The notes: generated from the sequence alone by a model not told the origin. Numbered from the stretch's first letter, positions 36,474 to 46,313 are shown. The stretch: 64,000 nt of DNA from Aquisalinus flavus (GCF_022559625.1 NZ_CP042288.1:2986155-3050154); one strand, 5' to 3'. A program made the numbers and translations.

Positions 36474-37337
36474 ATGGACCTGAAAAAGGCGCAAGCAATC
36501 ATCGACCCTGCCTGGGAAGAGCGCAGCAAGATCACGACGGAGACTGGCGGCGACATCCGCAGCGCGGTCAATTCCGCCCTGTCGGCGCTCGATGCGGGCG
36601 AGGTGCGCGTGTGCACGCCCTCGGACGACGGCAACTGGAAGGTCCACCAATGGGTCAAGAAGGCGGTTCTGCTGTCCTTCCGCCTCAACGAAAACGTGCT
36701 GATGGGCGCATCCGAGCATGCCGCGACCGACACCCAGCCCGGCCCGTGGTGGGACAAGGTGCCGAACAAGTTCCACAATTGGGGCGAGGCGCAGTTCCGC
36801 GCGGCGGGCTTCCGCGCCGTGCCGCCGGCAACCGTGCGCCGCGGCTCCTATATCGCGCCGGGCGTCGTGCTGATGCCGTCCTATGTCAATATCGGTGCTT
36901 ATGTCGACGAGGGCACCATGGTCGACACCTGGGCGACGGTTGGCTCCTGCGCCCAGATCGGCAAGAACTGCCACATCTCCGGCGGTGCCGGTATTGGCGG
37001 CGTGCTCGAGCCCTTACAGGCGAACCCGGTCATCATCGAGGACAATTGCTTCATCGGCGCGCGCTCGGAAGTCGCCGAAGGCGTCATTGTGCGCGAAGGC
37101 TCGGTCCTGTCCATGGGCGTCTATCTCGGCGCCTCGACCAAGATCGTGAACCGCGCCACCGGCGAGGTCCATCTCGGCGAGGTCCCGCCCTATTCCGTCG
37201 TCGTGCCGGGCACGCTGCCGGGCAAAGCCATTGATGGCAAGGAAGCGGGCCCGGGCCTCTACTGCGCGGTCATCGTCAAGCAGGTCGACGAACAGACACG
37301 GTCGAAGACCAGCGTCAACGAGCTGCTGCGGGATTAG
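36474..37337 (+). CDS. dapD: Tetrahydrodipicolinate N-succinyltransferase
   Basis: The 287-residue trimeric left-handed beta-helix enzyme succinylates tetrahydrodipicolinate in lysine and peptidoglycan synthesis. Hexapeptide repeats run through [40 protein letters not shown] and [20 protein letters not shown]. The C-terminal part has [41 protein letters not shown] precedes the start. Length is slightly above the E. coli enzyme. dapE, two steps later in the pathway, is at 28989. Confidence 0.96.
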   Translation: MDLKKAQAIIDPAWEERSKITTETGGDIRSAVNSALSALDAGEVRVCTPSDDGNWKVHQWVKKAVLLSFRLNENVLMGASEHAATDTQPGPWWDKVPNKFHNWGEAQFRAAGFRAVPPATVRRGSYIAPGVVLMPSYVNIGAYVDEGTMVDTWATVGSCAQIGKNCHISGGAGIGGVLEPLQANPVIIEDNCFIGARSEVAEGVIVREGSVLSMGVYLGASTKIVNRATGEVHLGEVPPYSVVVPGTLPGKAIDGKEAGPGLYCAVIVKQVDEQTRSKTSVNELLRD

Positions 37338-37358
37338 AGGGTTAGCTTACGCGCGATG

Positions 37359-37413
37359 CCCACCTCTCCCTCTGGGAGAGGTCGAAATCTGCTACGCAGA
37401 TTTCGGGTGAGGG
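37359..37413. repeat. Palindromic repeat A at the DUF559 3' side
   Basis: CCTCTCCC and GGGAGAGG form one hairpin, and GAAATCTGC and GCAGATTTC around TAC form a second. The element ends GGGTGAGGG. The same layout recurs inverted at 37780-37833 and direct at 37862-37932, with different bases but conserved pairing in the second stem. Confidence 0.85.
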
Positions 37414-37414
37414 C

Positions 37415-37774
37415 CTATTTCCGGAAGTCAGACTGCTTTCCGAGCGCATCCATGATCACCCTGATCGCGCCATCCATATTTGTCAGCACATGGTCGTTCC
37501 AGAAGCGGATCACGTAATAGCCTTCGCTTTCCAGGAAGGCCGTGCGCTGCGCATCATATGATCTCGCCTCAGGCGTCCCATGCTGGCTGCCGTCCAGCTC
37601 AATGATCAATTTCGCTTCAACGCACAGGAAGTCAGCGTAGTAGGGGCCTGTCGGCACCTGCCGCCTGAATTTGTATCCCGCGACACCGCGATTTCTGAGA
37701 ACATTCCAGAGTTTGCGTTCAGCAGCGGTCTGTGCCTGTCGTAACTCTCTCGCTCTTTCGATTGCCTCAGAAAT
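37415..37774 (-). CDS. DUF559 (Vsr-like nuclease fold) protein, start unclear
   Basis: The frame reads RARELRQAQTAAERKLWNVL, NRGVAGYKFRRQVPTGPYYA, DFLCVEAKLIIELDGSQHGT and FLESEGYYVIRFWNDHVLTN. This covers nearly a whole DUF559 domain with the ADF, ELDGSQH and RFWN motifs kept. DUF559 has a PD-(D/E)xK endonuclease-like fold. Its role is not known. The homology extends upstream of GTG 37657 to at least codon 37774, but no ATG, GTG or TTG is in frame before a stop at the edge of repeat B. Either ATT 37774 is used, GTG 37657 gives a short form, or insertion of the repeat removed the start. Confidence 0.65.
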   Translation of the reverse strand: MSEAIERARELRQAQTAAERKLWNVLRNRGVAGYKFRRQVPTGPYYADFLCVEAKLIIELDGSQHGTPEARSYDAQRTAFLESEGYYVIRFWNDHVLTNMDGAIRVIMDALGKQSDFRK

Positions 37775-37779
37775 CTGTG

Positions 37780-37833
37780 CCCCTCACCCGTAAAATGCTA
37801 GCGCATTTTCCGACCTCTCCCAAGGGAGAGGTG
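37780..37833. repeat. Palindromic repeat B, inverted relative to A
   Basis: This copy is inverted: CCCTCACCC at the left, then AAAATGC and GCATTTT as the variable stem, then CCTCTCCC and GGGAGAGG. It abuts the 5' end of the DUF559 frame and carries the stop codon just upstream of it. Confidence 0.85.
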
Positions 37834-37861
37834 AAGATAGAATCTCGACATCAGTGCTATG

Positions 37862-37932
37862 CCCACCTCTCCCCCAACTTTCAAAAAGAGTGGCGATAGG
37901 TCGAAATTCCTGCAGGGAATTTCGGGTGAGGG
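37862..37932. repeat. Palindromic repeat C, same orientation as A
   Basis: The first stem is damaged (CCTCTCCCCC is followed by an unrelated insert). The second stem is GAAATTCC and GGAATTTC around TGCAG-like bases, and the element ends GGGTGAGGG. Confidence 0.8.
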
Positions 37933-37937
37933 ATAGT

Positions 37938-38360
37938 TATCCCCGCACCCCAAAACCCGATTATAACCCTAGCCAGGCCGGGTGAGGACCCGGCGGAGGC
38001 GTCGTTCGCGAAGTGTGACCTGCACGGAGCATCGGCGTATCAGGTTTCTGCCGGCAGTTGAGGGTGTGTACAGCTTTGCACCGTCCGGCGGAACGGCGTC
38101 CCGGGGTAGCCCCCGGGCGGGAGAGCTATGCACTTTGGCCCCGCATCGATCGCCGCCGTGTGTAGCGAGAGCTATGCCAGTCACTATTATTCTAAATGAG
38201 GCAATGGCCGCTGCACACGGGCTCCCTCAAACCTTGCACGCTCGCAGCCCTCAGGCTGGCGGCGTGAAATGTGCGCGGCCTCCCTGTTACGGGAGGCCGC
38301 TGGCATGGCGCCATGAAACAATTTCCGCACGGCCGGTTCGGACGTGCGTCCGTAGACGGA
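37938..38360. other. 423-nt structured stretch without a gene
   Basis: No convincing reading frame is present on either strand. Strong hairpins follow one another: GCCGGGT/ACCCGGC (37977-37994), CCCGGGG/CCCCGGG (about 38100-38118), CAGCC/GGCTG (about 38246-38259), GCGGCCTCCC/GGGAGGCCGC (38275-38300), the palindrome CATGGCGCCATG (38303-38314), and CGCACG/CGTGCG (about 38327-38349). GAGAGCTATGC occurs twice (about 38130 and 38168). GTGTGACC at 38013 and CGCACGGCCGGTTC near 38326 recall the 5' end and the domain V 3' strand of group II introns. The domain V 5' strand is not recognisable, so that identity is unproven. A dead mobile element or an unknown structured RNA are the options. Confidence 0.4.
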
Positions 38361-38528
38361 TCAGCCTTCCAGCACGCAGCCTTTTTCCGCGCCGACTTCC
38401 CGGGCATCCTTGATATAGGCGCGGGCGCAGGGAATGCTGGCCGGGTTCATCAACGAGCGGCGGGCACCGGCGATTTCCTCCTGCAAGTGCTCGCAGCTCA
38501 GTTTCTCGAAATAGTTCCTGCGCAGGGA
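38361..38528 (-). pseudogene. Orphan coding fragment (C-terminal end of unknown protein)
   Basis: Fifty-five codons with host-like codon use read NYFEKLSCEHLQEEIAGARR, SLMNPASIPCARAYIKDARE, VGAEKGCVLEG and a stop. The pattern looks like a real amphipathic helical protein with three Cys. There is no usable start: an in-frame TGA lies at 38529-38531, and the only ATG would leave 29 residues. I do not recognise the family. It is probably the 3' end of a gene truncated by the same deletions that shaped the neighbouring chimera. Confidence 0.4.
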
Positions 38529-38570
38529 TCAGCCGTCGCGCGGAGCGCTCGTATTGGTGCCCGCCCGGTC

Positions 38571-38993
38571 TTACCTTGCTCGCAGGACCATGGGATTGCG
38601 CAGGATTGCGGCCGAGGCGAGGGCGATCACGAACCCGACGGGGAATATCTCGGTAAAGGTCATCGCCACGCGGAAAAGCGGATTGCCATAGGCGGCGCGC
38701 ATCGTCTCCTCCTTGTTGCTCTGTCCGGCGGCCAGATGTTGCAGCACTTCATGCTCCCTGCCGGTGATCGACAGGCTCACCAGGGCCGCCTCGTTCAGCT
38801 CGAAGCCGGCGGGCTGGCGCCTTGCCGTCAGCCGGTGCCCGGCCCACAGGCCGAGCGCCGTAAAGCCAACGCACAGGACGACGATATAGACTTCCGTCGA
38901 CAGGGTGCGGATCACATACTGGTATTCCAGCCATTCCAGCGCCAGCGCGGCGGCGGACAGCCCGAGGGCGGAGAGGATGACCGTCCGGATCAC
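38571..38993 (-). CDS. Chimeric gene: membrane LuxR-type regulator fused to DUF4199-like tail
   Basis: This 140-residue protein starts at GTG 38993, 13 bp after the preceding stop. It has two helices (TVILSALGLSAAALALEWLE and VYIVVLCVGFTALGLWAGHR), then the beginning of a LuxR HTH, LSITGREHEVLQHLAAGQSN followed by KEE. In normal members this continues IARxLxxSxxTVKTHV. Here it switches after KEE to TMRAAYGNPLFRVAMTFTEI and FPVGFVIALASAAILRNP, the usual end of DUF4199 membrane proteins, which often neighbour such regulators. The recognition helix is gone, so it cannot bind DNA as LuxR proteins do. It is best read as an in-frame deletion product. Confidence 0.6.
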   Translation of the reverse strand: MIRTVILSALGLSAAALALEWLEYQYVIRTLSTEVYIVVLCVGFTALGLWAGHRLTARRQPAGFELNEAALVSLSITGREHEVLQHLAAGQSNKEETMRAAYGNPLFRVAMTFTEIFPVGFVIALASAAILRNPMVLRAR

Positions 38994-39006
38994 GCCGCCC
39001 CCGGCC

Positions 39007-39357
39007 TCAGGACGCCTGGCGCGTCGGCCAGCCAAGGAAATGGGCGAGGTCCTCGCAGGCGGACTCGGCATGGCTGCGCACGAAGGGCGACGGGTCCGAC
39101 AGGGCGGCGGTGACGATCGGGCTGACGCGCTTGCGGTCGAGTGCGCCCAGCACCCGGGCGATATGGCCGAAGCCGAGAATGGCGTTGCCGCGCAGATAGT
39201 CGTCTTCGTGGCGGGCAAAGCGGATGCAGATCTCCTGTGCCCAGTCGAGGTCCGGCGGGGACATGGTCACGGCGATGAGGGTTTGCGCCATCTCCGTCCT
39301 GTTGTCCCCGGCGAGGATCGCCTCGGCCTCGCTTTTGGTCCATCCGTCAGTAAGCAT
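39007..39357 (-). CDS. Small HEAT-like helical protein, unknown
   Basis: The protein has 116 residues from ATG 39357. Helical pairs such as EICIRFARHEDDYLRGNAIL, GFGHIARVLGALDRKRVSPI and VTAALSDPSPFVRSHAESAC look like two or three HEAT/armadillo-type repeats. It has no signal peptide. I cannot name its role. Small HEAT-like proteins of this size also occur as immunity proteins, but no toxin gene is adjacent. It is divergent from the methyltransferase gene at 39432 and lies 13 bp before the chimeric regulator, with which it may be co-transcribed. Confidence 0.6.
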   Translation of the reverse strand: MLTDGWTKSEAEAILAGDNRTEMAQTLIAVTMSPPDLDWAQEICIRFARHEDDYLRGNAILGFGHIARVLGALDRKRVSPIVTAALSDPSPFVRSHAESACEDLAHFLGWPTRQAS

Positions 39358-39431
39358 CTCTCGCGGCACCTTCTTCTTATTGTGTTTTGTCCAGTTTATC
39401 TGCGATAGCACAAGTCGAACAGGAGAAAATG

Positions 39432-40229
39432 ATGGACGTGAACAGCCACAACCGCGCTGCCTGGAACCGCGAAGCCGCCGGCGGCGAGAACGAATGGAGC
39501 CAGCCGGTCGATGAAGAGACGATCGCCAGGGCGCGCGATGGCGACTGGTCGCTGATCCTGACGCCGACCTGGCCGGTGCCGGAGGCCTGGTATGGCGCCG
39601 GGGAAAGAGGGGCCGGGGTCGCGGGCAAGCGTGTCCTGTGCCTTGCCTCCGGCGGTGGCCAGCAGGCGCCGGTGCTCGCGGCAGCGGGGGCCGAAGTGAC
39701 CAGTTTCGACCAGTCGGAGGAGCAACTCGCCCTCGACGGACAAGTTGCCGAGCGCGAGGGGCTGTCGATCCGGCTGGAACAGGGCGACATGGCCGATTTG
39801 TCGCGCTTTGCCGATGCCAGTTTCGACCTCATTTTTCATCCGGTCTCGAATGTCTTCGTGGCCGATGTGCTGCCGGTCTGGCGCGAATGCCGCCGCGTGC
39901 TGGTGCCGGGCGGGCGGCTTCTGTCAGGCATCATGAACCCCGACTATTTCCTGTTCGATCACCATGCGATCGAGGCAGGCGCGCCGATGGTCATCAGCCA
40001 TTCGCTGCCCTATGCCGACGTCACCAGCCTGTCGCCCGAAACCCTGCAAAAGCGGATCGACGCCGGCGCGGCGCTGGAGTTCAGCCATTCCCTCGACGAC
40101 CAGATCGGCGGGCAGATCGCCGCGGGCTTTGCCATTGCCGGGTTCTTCGAGGATTTCTGGGACGCGGAAAAAGTGCCCGTCGGCGCGCACATGCCGGTCT
40201 GTTTCGCCCTGCTGGGCATCGCCGTGTAA
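39432..40229 (+). CDS. Class I SAM-dependent methyltransferase
   Basis: This 265-residue methyltransferase has SAM-binding motif I VLCLASGGGQQAPVLAAAGA, beta-2 acidic end VTSFDQSEEQLALD, LEQGDMADLSRFADASFDLI (motif II to III region) and VLVPGGRLLSGIMNPDYF. It is of the methyltransferase-11/25 type. The substrate is unknown. AGGAG at 39421 is spaced better for ATG 39432 than for the adjacent ATG 39429. The frame is open to 39387 but without signals. The gene appears to be monocistronic. Confidence 0.82.
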   Translation: MDVNSHNRAAWNREAAGGENEWSQPVDEETIARARDGDWSLILTPTWPVPEAWYGAGERGAGVAGKRVLCLASGGGQQAPVLAAAGAEVTSFDQSEEQLALDGQVAEREGLSIRLEQGDMADLSRFADASFDLIFHPVSNVFVADVLPVWRECRRVLVPGGRLLSGIMNPDYFLFDHHAIEAGAPMVISHSLPYADVTSLSPETLQKRIDAGAALEFSHSLDDQIGGQIAAGFAIAGFFEDFWDAEKVPVGAHMPVCFALLGIAV

Positions 40230-40359
40230 GGCTGCAATATGCATTCCGGGCGCACCGGATGCGATGTGCTTGTTGCGACGCAACAACCCCCGTGCTAGGT
40301 CGCCATTGCTCCCGGCGATATGTGCGGCATCGAGTTCTCCCGGCAGCGGTAATTGACCG

Positions 40360-40388
40360 TTGCCCTTGCGCGCATGTTCCGCTAACAG
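40360..40388 (+). promoter_or_regulatory. Possible promoter of the atp operon
   Basis: TTGCCCT, 14 bases, then GCTAACAG resemble the Caulobacter-type housekeeping promoter (TTGACG, 10-14 bases, GCTANAWC). It lies about 130 bp before atpH. The remaining bases between 40230 and 40516 show no gene. Confidence 0.33.
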
Positions 40389-40516
40389 GGCGTGAATTTG
40401 TTCCCGGTGACCGGTTCGCCGCCAACGGGAATGTCAGTAACCCACCAGGCTCCCGCATCTGGCGGCCTGCCCGGAAGGTCCCCTTGGCCCTCCATGAATA
40501 GAGATAACTGAGGCTT

Positions 40517-41071
40517 ATGGCTGGCAAGATCACGATGGCAGGCTCGGAAGTCGCGCAACGCTATGCGTCCGCTTTCTTCGACCTGGCACAGGAAGAGGGC
40601 AGGCTGGATGCGCTTGAATCCGACCTGACCGCAATCGGCACGGCAATCGAGGAAAGCGACGACCTGCAGGCGCTGATTTCCTCGCCGGTCTATTCGCGTG
40701 CTGAGAAAGAGAGCGCGATCTCCGCGATCCTGTCACAGGCCGATCCGCTGACCCGCAATCTTGCCGCGCTGATGGCCGCCAATGGCCGCCTGTTTGCGCT
40801 GCCCGGCGTGATCGTCGCCTTCCGTGAGCGTGCTGCGCAATCGCGTGGCGAGGTTTCCGCCGAGGCGATCTCCGCCGTGGCGCTGAATGACGAGCAGCAA
40901 AAGCGCCTGCGCGCCGAGATCGAGGCCTCCATCGGCAAGGCCGTCAACCTTCAAACCCGCGTGGACGAGAAACTTCTCGGCGGCCTGATCGTCAAGGTCG
41001 GCTCCAAGATGGTCGACTCCTCCCTGCGCACGAAACTTACCCGTCTGAAAATGGCCATGAAAGAGGCATAA
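40517..41071 (+). CDS. atpH: ATP synthase subunit delta
   Basis: This 184-residue delta subunit (OSCP homolog) joins the F1 head to the peripheral stalk of F-type ATP synthase. The N-terminal helical domain reads AQRYASAFFDLAQEEGRLDA. The C-terminal hallmark is NLQTRVDEKLLGGLIVKVGS, then MVDSSLRTKLTRLKMAMK. It is the first gene of atpHAGDC, with atpA starting 6 bp later. The F0 genes are not in this window, as is usual in Alphaproteobacteria, where F0 and F1 genes are separate. Confidence 0.96.
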   Translation: MAGKITMAGSEVAQRYASAFFDLAQEEGRLDALESDLTAIGTAIEESDDLQALISSPVYSRAEKESAISAILSQADPLTRNLAALMAANGRLFALPGVIVAFRERAAQSRGEVSAEAISAVALNDEQQKRLRAEIEASIGKAVNLQTRVDEKLLGGLIVKVGSKMVDSSLRTKLTRLKMAMKEA

Positions 41072-41077
41072 AAAGCA

Positions 41078-42610
41078 ATGGAACTCCAGGCATCAGAAAT
41101 TTCAAACATCCTGAAGCAGCAGATCAAGGATTTCGGCAAGGAAGCCGAAGTGTCCGAGATCGGCCAGGTCCTGTCCGTCGGTGACGGTATTGCCCGCGTT
41201 TACGGCCTCGACAATGTGCAGGCTGGCGAGATGGTCGAATTCGACGGCGGCATCAAGGGGATGGCGCTGAACCTCGAGGCCGACAATGTCGGTGTCGTGA
41301 TCTTCGGCGACGACCGCACCATCAAGGAAGGCGACACCGTCAAGCGCACCAAGGCCATCGTCGACGTGCCGGTCGGCAAGGGCCTGCTCGGCCGCGTCGT
41401 CGACCCGCTCGGCAATCCGATCGACGGCAAGGGCCCGATCGAGTCGACCGAACGCCGTCTCGTCGACGTCAAGGCGCCGGGCATCCTGCCGCGTAAATCC
41501 GTGCACGAACCGGTCCAGACCGGCATCAAGGCGATCGACGCCATGATCCCGATCGGCCGCGGCCAGCGCGAGCTGGTCATCGGCGACCGCCAGACCGGCA
41601 AGACCGCGATCTGCATCGACGCGATCCTGAACCAGAAAGACACCAACGCCGCTGCGGGTGATGATTCCGGCAAGCTGTTCTGTATCTATGTCGCCATCGG
41701 CCAGAAGCGCTCGACCGTCGCCCAGATCGTCAAGACCCTGGAAGAAAACGGCGCCATGGACTATTCCATCGTCGTTGCCGCGACCGCGTCCGAACCCGCC
41801 CCGCTGCAATTCCTCGCGCCGTTTGCCGGTTGCGCCATGGGCGAATATTTCCGCGACAACGGCATGCACGCGCTGATCGTCTATGATGACCTGTCCAAGC
41901 AGGCCGTCGCCTATCGCCAGATGTCCCTGCTGCTGCGCCGTCCGCCGGGCCGCGAAGCCTATCCGGGCGACGTCTTCTACCTGCACTCCCGCCTGCTGGA
42001 GCGCGCCGCCAAGCTGAACGACAATCACGGTTCCGGCTCGCTGACCGCGCTGCCGATCATCGAGACCCAGGCCAATGACGTGTCGGCCTATATCCCGACC
42101 AATGTGATCTCGATCACCGACGGCCAGATCTTCCTCGAGACCGACCTGTTCTTCCAGGGCATCCGCCCGGCCGTGAACGTCGGCCTGTCGGTCTCGCGCG
42201 TCGGCTCCGCCGCGCAGACCAAGGCGATGAAACAGGTCGCCGGCAAGATCAAGGGCGAGCTCGCCCAGTACCGCGAACTCGCGGCCTTCGCCCAGTTCGG
42301 GTCCGATCTCGATGCGGCAACCCAGGCCACGCTGAACCGCGGTGCCCGCCTGACCGAGCTCCTGAAACAGCCGCAATACTCGCCGCTGCTGATGGAAGAG
42401 CAGGTCGTGGTAATCTTCGCCGGTACCCGCGGCTATCTCGACAAGATCCCGGTCGCCAAGGTCGGCGCCTTCGAGCAAGAGCTGCTGCGCCATGTTCATG
42501 GCGAGCACGCATCGCTGCTGTCGGACATCCGCGACCAGAAGAAACTGTCGGACGAGAACGAGAAGAAACTGACCGACCTCCTCGACAAGTTCGCGAAGAA
42601 CTTCGCGTAA
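41078..42610 (+). CDS. atpA: ATP synthase subunit alpha
   Basis: This 510-residue regulatory nucleotide-binding subunit of F1 has Walker [16 protein letters not shown], the family signature region [20 protein letters not shown] with [14 protein letters not shown], and [20 protein letters not shown]. The N-terminal beta-barrel and the C-terminal helical domain are complete. Length is standard. It starts 6 bp after atpH and is followed by atpG after 10 bp. Confidence 0.99.
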   Translation: MELQASEISNILKQQIKDFGKEAEVSEIGQVLSVGDGIARVYGLDNVQAGEMVEFDGGIKGMALNLEADNVGVVIFGDDRTIKEGDTVKRTKAIVDVPVGKGLLGRVVDPLGNPIDGKGPIESTERRLVDVKAPGILPRKSVHEPVQTGIKAIDAMIPIGRGQRELVIGDRQTGKTAICIDAILNQKDTNAAAGDDSGKLFCIYVAIGQKRSTVAQIVKTLEENGAMDYSIVVAATASEPAPLQFLAPFAGCAMGEYFRDNGMHALIVYDDLSKQAVAYRQMSLLLRRPPGREAYPGDVFYLHSRLLERAAKLNDNHGSGSLTALPIIETQANDVSAYIPTNVISITDGQIFLETDLFFQGIRPAVNVGLSVSRVGSAAQTKAMKQVAGKIKGELAQYRELAAFAQFGSDLDAATQATLNRGARLTELLKQPQYSPLLMEEQVVVIFAGTRGYLDKIPVAKVGAFEQELLRHVHGEHASLLSDIRDQKKLSDENEKKLTDLLDKFAKNFA

Positions 42611-42620
42611 GGACTAGAGC

Positions 42621-43502
42621 ATGCCCTCTCTGAAGGACCTCAAGAACCGGATCGGATCGGTCAGATCGACCCAGAAGATCACCAAGGCGATGCAGATGGT
42701 CGCCGCGGCGAAGCTGCGCCGGGCCGAGGAGGCTGCCGTCGCCGCCCGTCCCTATGCGGAGCGCATGGAAGGCGTCGTCGCCAATTTGTCCGCCTCCGTT
42801 GCGGGCAATCCCGACGCGCCGAAACTGCTCGCCGGGACCGGTTCCGAAGAAACCCACCTGCTGATCGTCGCCACGTCCGACAAGGGCCTGTGCGGCGGCT
42901 TCAACTCGTCCATCGTGCGGCTGGCCCGCGAGGCGATCGTGCGCCTGCAGGGCGAGGGCAAGACGGTCAAGATCGTCACCGTCGGCAAGAAAGGCCGCGA
43001 CCAGCTCAAGCGCCTTTATGGCGGCCTGCTGGTCAGGCATATCGACACGATGGAGATCAAGCGTGTCGCCTATGCCGATGCCAAGGGCATCGCCGATACG
43101 GTGCTGGAAATGTTCGAAGAGGGCGAATTCGACGTCGCCCATCTGTTCTACGGCCGGTACAAGTCGGTGATCAGCCAGGTGCCGACGGTCCAGCAGATCA
43201 TCCCGGCCAAGGCCCCGGAAGGCATCCAGGCGCCGGATCTGAAAGGCGCAATCTACGAGTATGAGCCGGACGAGGAAGAAATCCTCAAGGTCCTGCTGCC
43301 GCGCTATGTCGGTGTGCAGATCTTCCGTGCCATGCTGGAAAACGCCGCCTCCGAACAGGGCGCACGCATGAGCGCCATGGACAACGCCACGCGCAATGCC
43401 GGCGACATGATCGACAAGCTGAACCTGCAATACAACCGTGCCCGCCAGGCGCAGATCACCAAGGAGCTGATCGAGATCATCTCCGGCGCCGAGGCACTGT
43501 AG
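42621..43502 (+). CDS. atpG: ATP synthase subunit gamma
   Basis: This 293-residue rotor shaft of F1 starts [39 protein letters not shown], as in all gamma subunits. It has the Rossmann-like middle with [14 protein letters not shown] and the C-terminal helix [20 protein letters not shown] with [15 protein letters not shown]. The two terminal coiled-coil helices that form the axle are intact. Confidence 0.98.
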   Translation: MPSLKDLKNRIGSVRSTQKITKAMQMVAAAKLRRAEEAAVAARPYAERMEGVVANLSASVAGNPDAPKLLAGTGSEETHLLIVATSDKGLCGGFNSSIVRLAREAIVRLQGEGKTVKIVTVGKKGRDQLKRLYGGLLVRHIDTMEIKRVAYADAKGIADTVLEMFEEGEFDVAHLFYGRYKSVISQVPTVQQIIPAKAPEGIQAPDLKGAIYEYEPDEEEILKVLLPRYVGVQIFRAMLENAASEQGARMSAMDNATRNAGDMIDKLNLQYNRARQAQITKELIEIISGAEAL

Positions 43503-43522
43503 GACTGAATTGAAATAACTGA

Positions 43523-45052
<1,530 letters not shown>

Positions 45053-45160
45053 AGGAGGTGAGACTGGTGGATTGCGAATGGTGAATGGTGAATGGACTGA
45101 AGTGTCTCGCGCTTCGCTCACACCAATTCACAATTCACGACTTCACCGTTCACAAATGAT
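45053..45160. repeat. Repeat-filled spacer between atpD and atpC
   Basis: The left half has GAATGGTGAATGGTGAATGG and the right half CCAATTCACAATTCACGACT followed by TCACCGTTCAC. These halves are partly complementary, so the transcript can fold into a long imperfect hairpin inside the operon. AGGAGGTGAG stands at the left edge just after the atpD stop, although atpC starts 108 bp later. Confidence 0.7.
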
Positions 45161-45544
45161 ATGGCTGACAAACTGACATTCAACCTCGTCTCGCCGGAAA
45201 AGGAAGTCTATTCCGGCCAGGTCGACCAGGTTATCGTTCCGGGCACGGAAGGCGATTTCGGCGTGCTTCCGAACCATGCCCCGTTCATGTCCACCCTGCT
45301 GCCAGGTATGCTGATCATCAAGAATGGCAGCGAGGAGCGCCGTATCTTCGTGCAAGGCGGGTTCGCCGATGTCACGCCTGCCGGCCTGACCGTGCTGGCC
45401 GAGCTGGCGATCCCGGCAGAAGAGCTGAAAGGCGAGGTTCTCGCTGCGCAGAAATCTGCCGCCAACGACCAGCTGCAGCGCGCCGAGACGCCGGAAGACT
45501 CGCTCGCCGCCCGCCGCGCCGTCGATACGCTCGCGGCAACTTGA
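45161..45544 (+). CDS. atpC: ATP synthase subunit epsilon
   Basis: This 127-residue epsilon subunit couples rotation and inhibits ATP hydrolysis. The N-terminal beta-sandwich is complete, with LTFNLVSPEKEVYSGQVDQV, GDFGVLPNHAPFMSTLLPGM and FVQGGFADVTPAGLTVLAEL. The C-terminal helical part is short and Ala-rich. It is the last gene of the operon, separated from atpD by a repeat-filled 108-bp spacer and followed by a strong terminator. Its ribosome site is poor. Confidence 0.96.
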   Translation: MADKLTFNLVSPEKEVYSGQVDQVIVPGTEGDFGVLPNHAPFMSTLLPGMLIIKNGSEERRIFVQGGFADVTPAGLTVLAELAIPAEELKGEVLAAQKSAANDQLQRAETPEDSLAARRAVDTLAAT

Positions 45545-45572
45545 GGCAGTCAGCCAATCAATTTTAATTCAG

Positions 45573-45605
45573 AACCCCGCGGAGATTTCTTCGCGGGGTT
45601 TTTTC
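45573..45605 (+). terminator. Intrinsic terminator of the atp operon
   Basis: AACCCCGCG and CGCGGGGTT pair, with extra pairing GAGATTTCTT within, and are followed by TTTTTTCG. It lies 28 bp after the atpC stop. Confidence 0.92.
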
Positions 45606-45639
45606 GTCTAGGCTGACAGTCAATCGAGAGGAGACGATC

Positions 45640-46239
45640 TTGCCTTTGCCCCTTATCAGCCGGACCGTTTGCGGGTTTGCCGTCCTTGCCCTGCTTGCTG
45701 CTTGCGCGACACCTTCCTCCACCCCGCGCTATCGTGCGGTGGATGAGCCGGCACCCGAACTGGTCGCAGCGGAGGACATGTTCGCGACGGCGATCGAGGA
45801 AATCTGCTTCGGGGCGCTCGCCCGAGGCCAGCTGCCGCAGGACCGTCTTGCCTTTGTCGACTATGAGGAACTGCCTTCTGCGGCAGCGCGCTATCGCTCG
45901 ACGCCGGATGACAGGCTCTACCGCGCCCGCAATGTCTCCTCGCCGGTGCTAGTCTCGGTTGCACCCGGCATTGCCCGCTGCGATGTGATCGCCGTGAAGG
46001 GCGACCGTCCGGCCCTGCGCCAGGCAGCGGAAAACGTGCTCGACCGCTACGACCCGCAGGAGCGTGAAGGCCTCGCCGATTATCTTGCCGCCATCGACCA
46101 TTCACCGAACTACGCGGTGAAATTCACCTTGCGCTCCGGCGATCTCGTCGATGATCCGGACACGCCCTATGCGGCGGACCCGGCCTACCGGTCCGATGAC
46201 CCCGGCACGATCGATGATCCCTTCGCCATTACCGAGTGA
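45640..46239 (+). CDS. Lipoprotein of unknown function, first of a related pair
   Basis: The protein has 199 residues from TTG 45640, which has CGAGAGGAGACG upstream. The signal sequence ends in lipobox LLAACA (Cys22), so it is membrane-anchored. The body has EEICFGALARGQLPQDRLAF and SSPVLVSVAPGIARCDVIAV. A similar order (ICLASVVEG, then VRVTQLAPDTCEVSV) appears in the next gene, so the two are paralogs. Two Cys may form a disulfide. The C-terminus is Asp-rich. I do not recognise the family. Confidence 0.72.
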   Translation: MPLPLISRTVCGFAVLALLAACATPSSTPRYRAVDEPAPELVAAEDMFATAIEEICFGALARGQLPQDRLAFVDYEELPSAAARYRSTPDDRLYRARNVSSPVLVSVAPGIARCDVIAVKGDRPALRQAAENVLDRYDPQEREGLADYLAAIDHSPNYAVKFTLRSGDLVDDPDTPYAADPAYRSDDPGTIDDPFAITE

Positions 46240-46313
46240 TCGGGGGCTTTAGCAACCATTTCCCCTCGGCTCCTGTTTGGGGTAGGATGCCGAAAACCAT
46301 AAAGGGGATCCCC

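Noticed and set aside
38303..38349. Complete group II intron domain V
   Set aside because: The 3' strand matches the consensus but the distance to any GAGCCG-like 5' strand is too long and the GAAA-capped helix does not form. It is kept only as a hint.
37938..38360. Two-piece tmRNA (ssrA) in the structured stretch
   Set aside because: No alphaproteobacterial tag codons (AANDN...) and no tRNA-like acceptor end ending CCA could be found.
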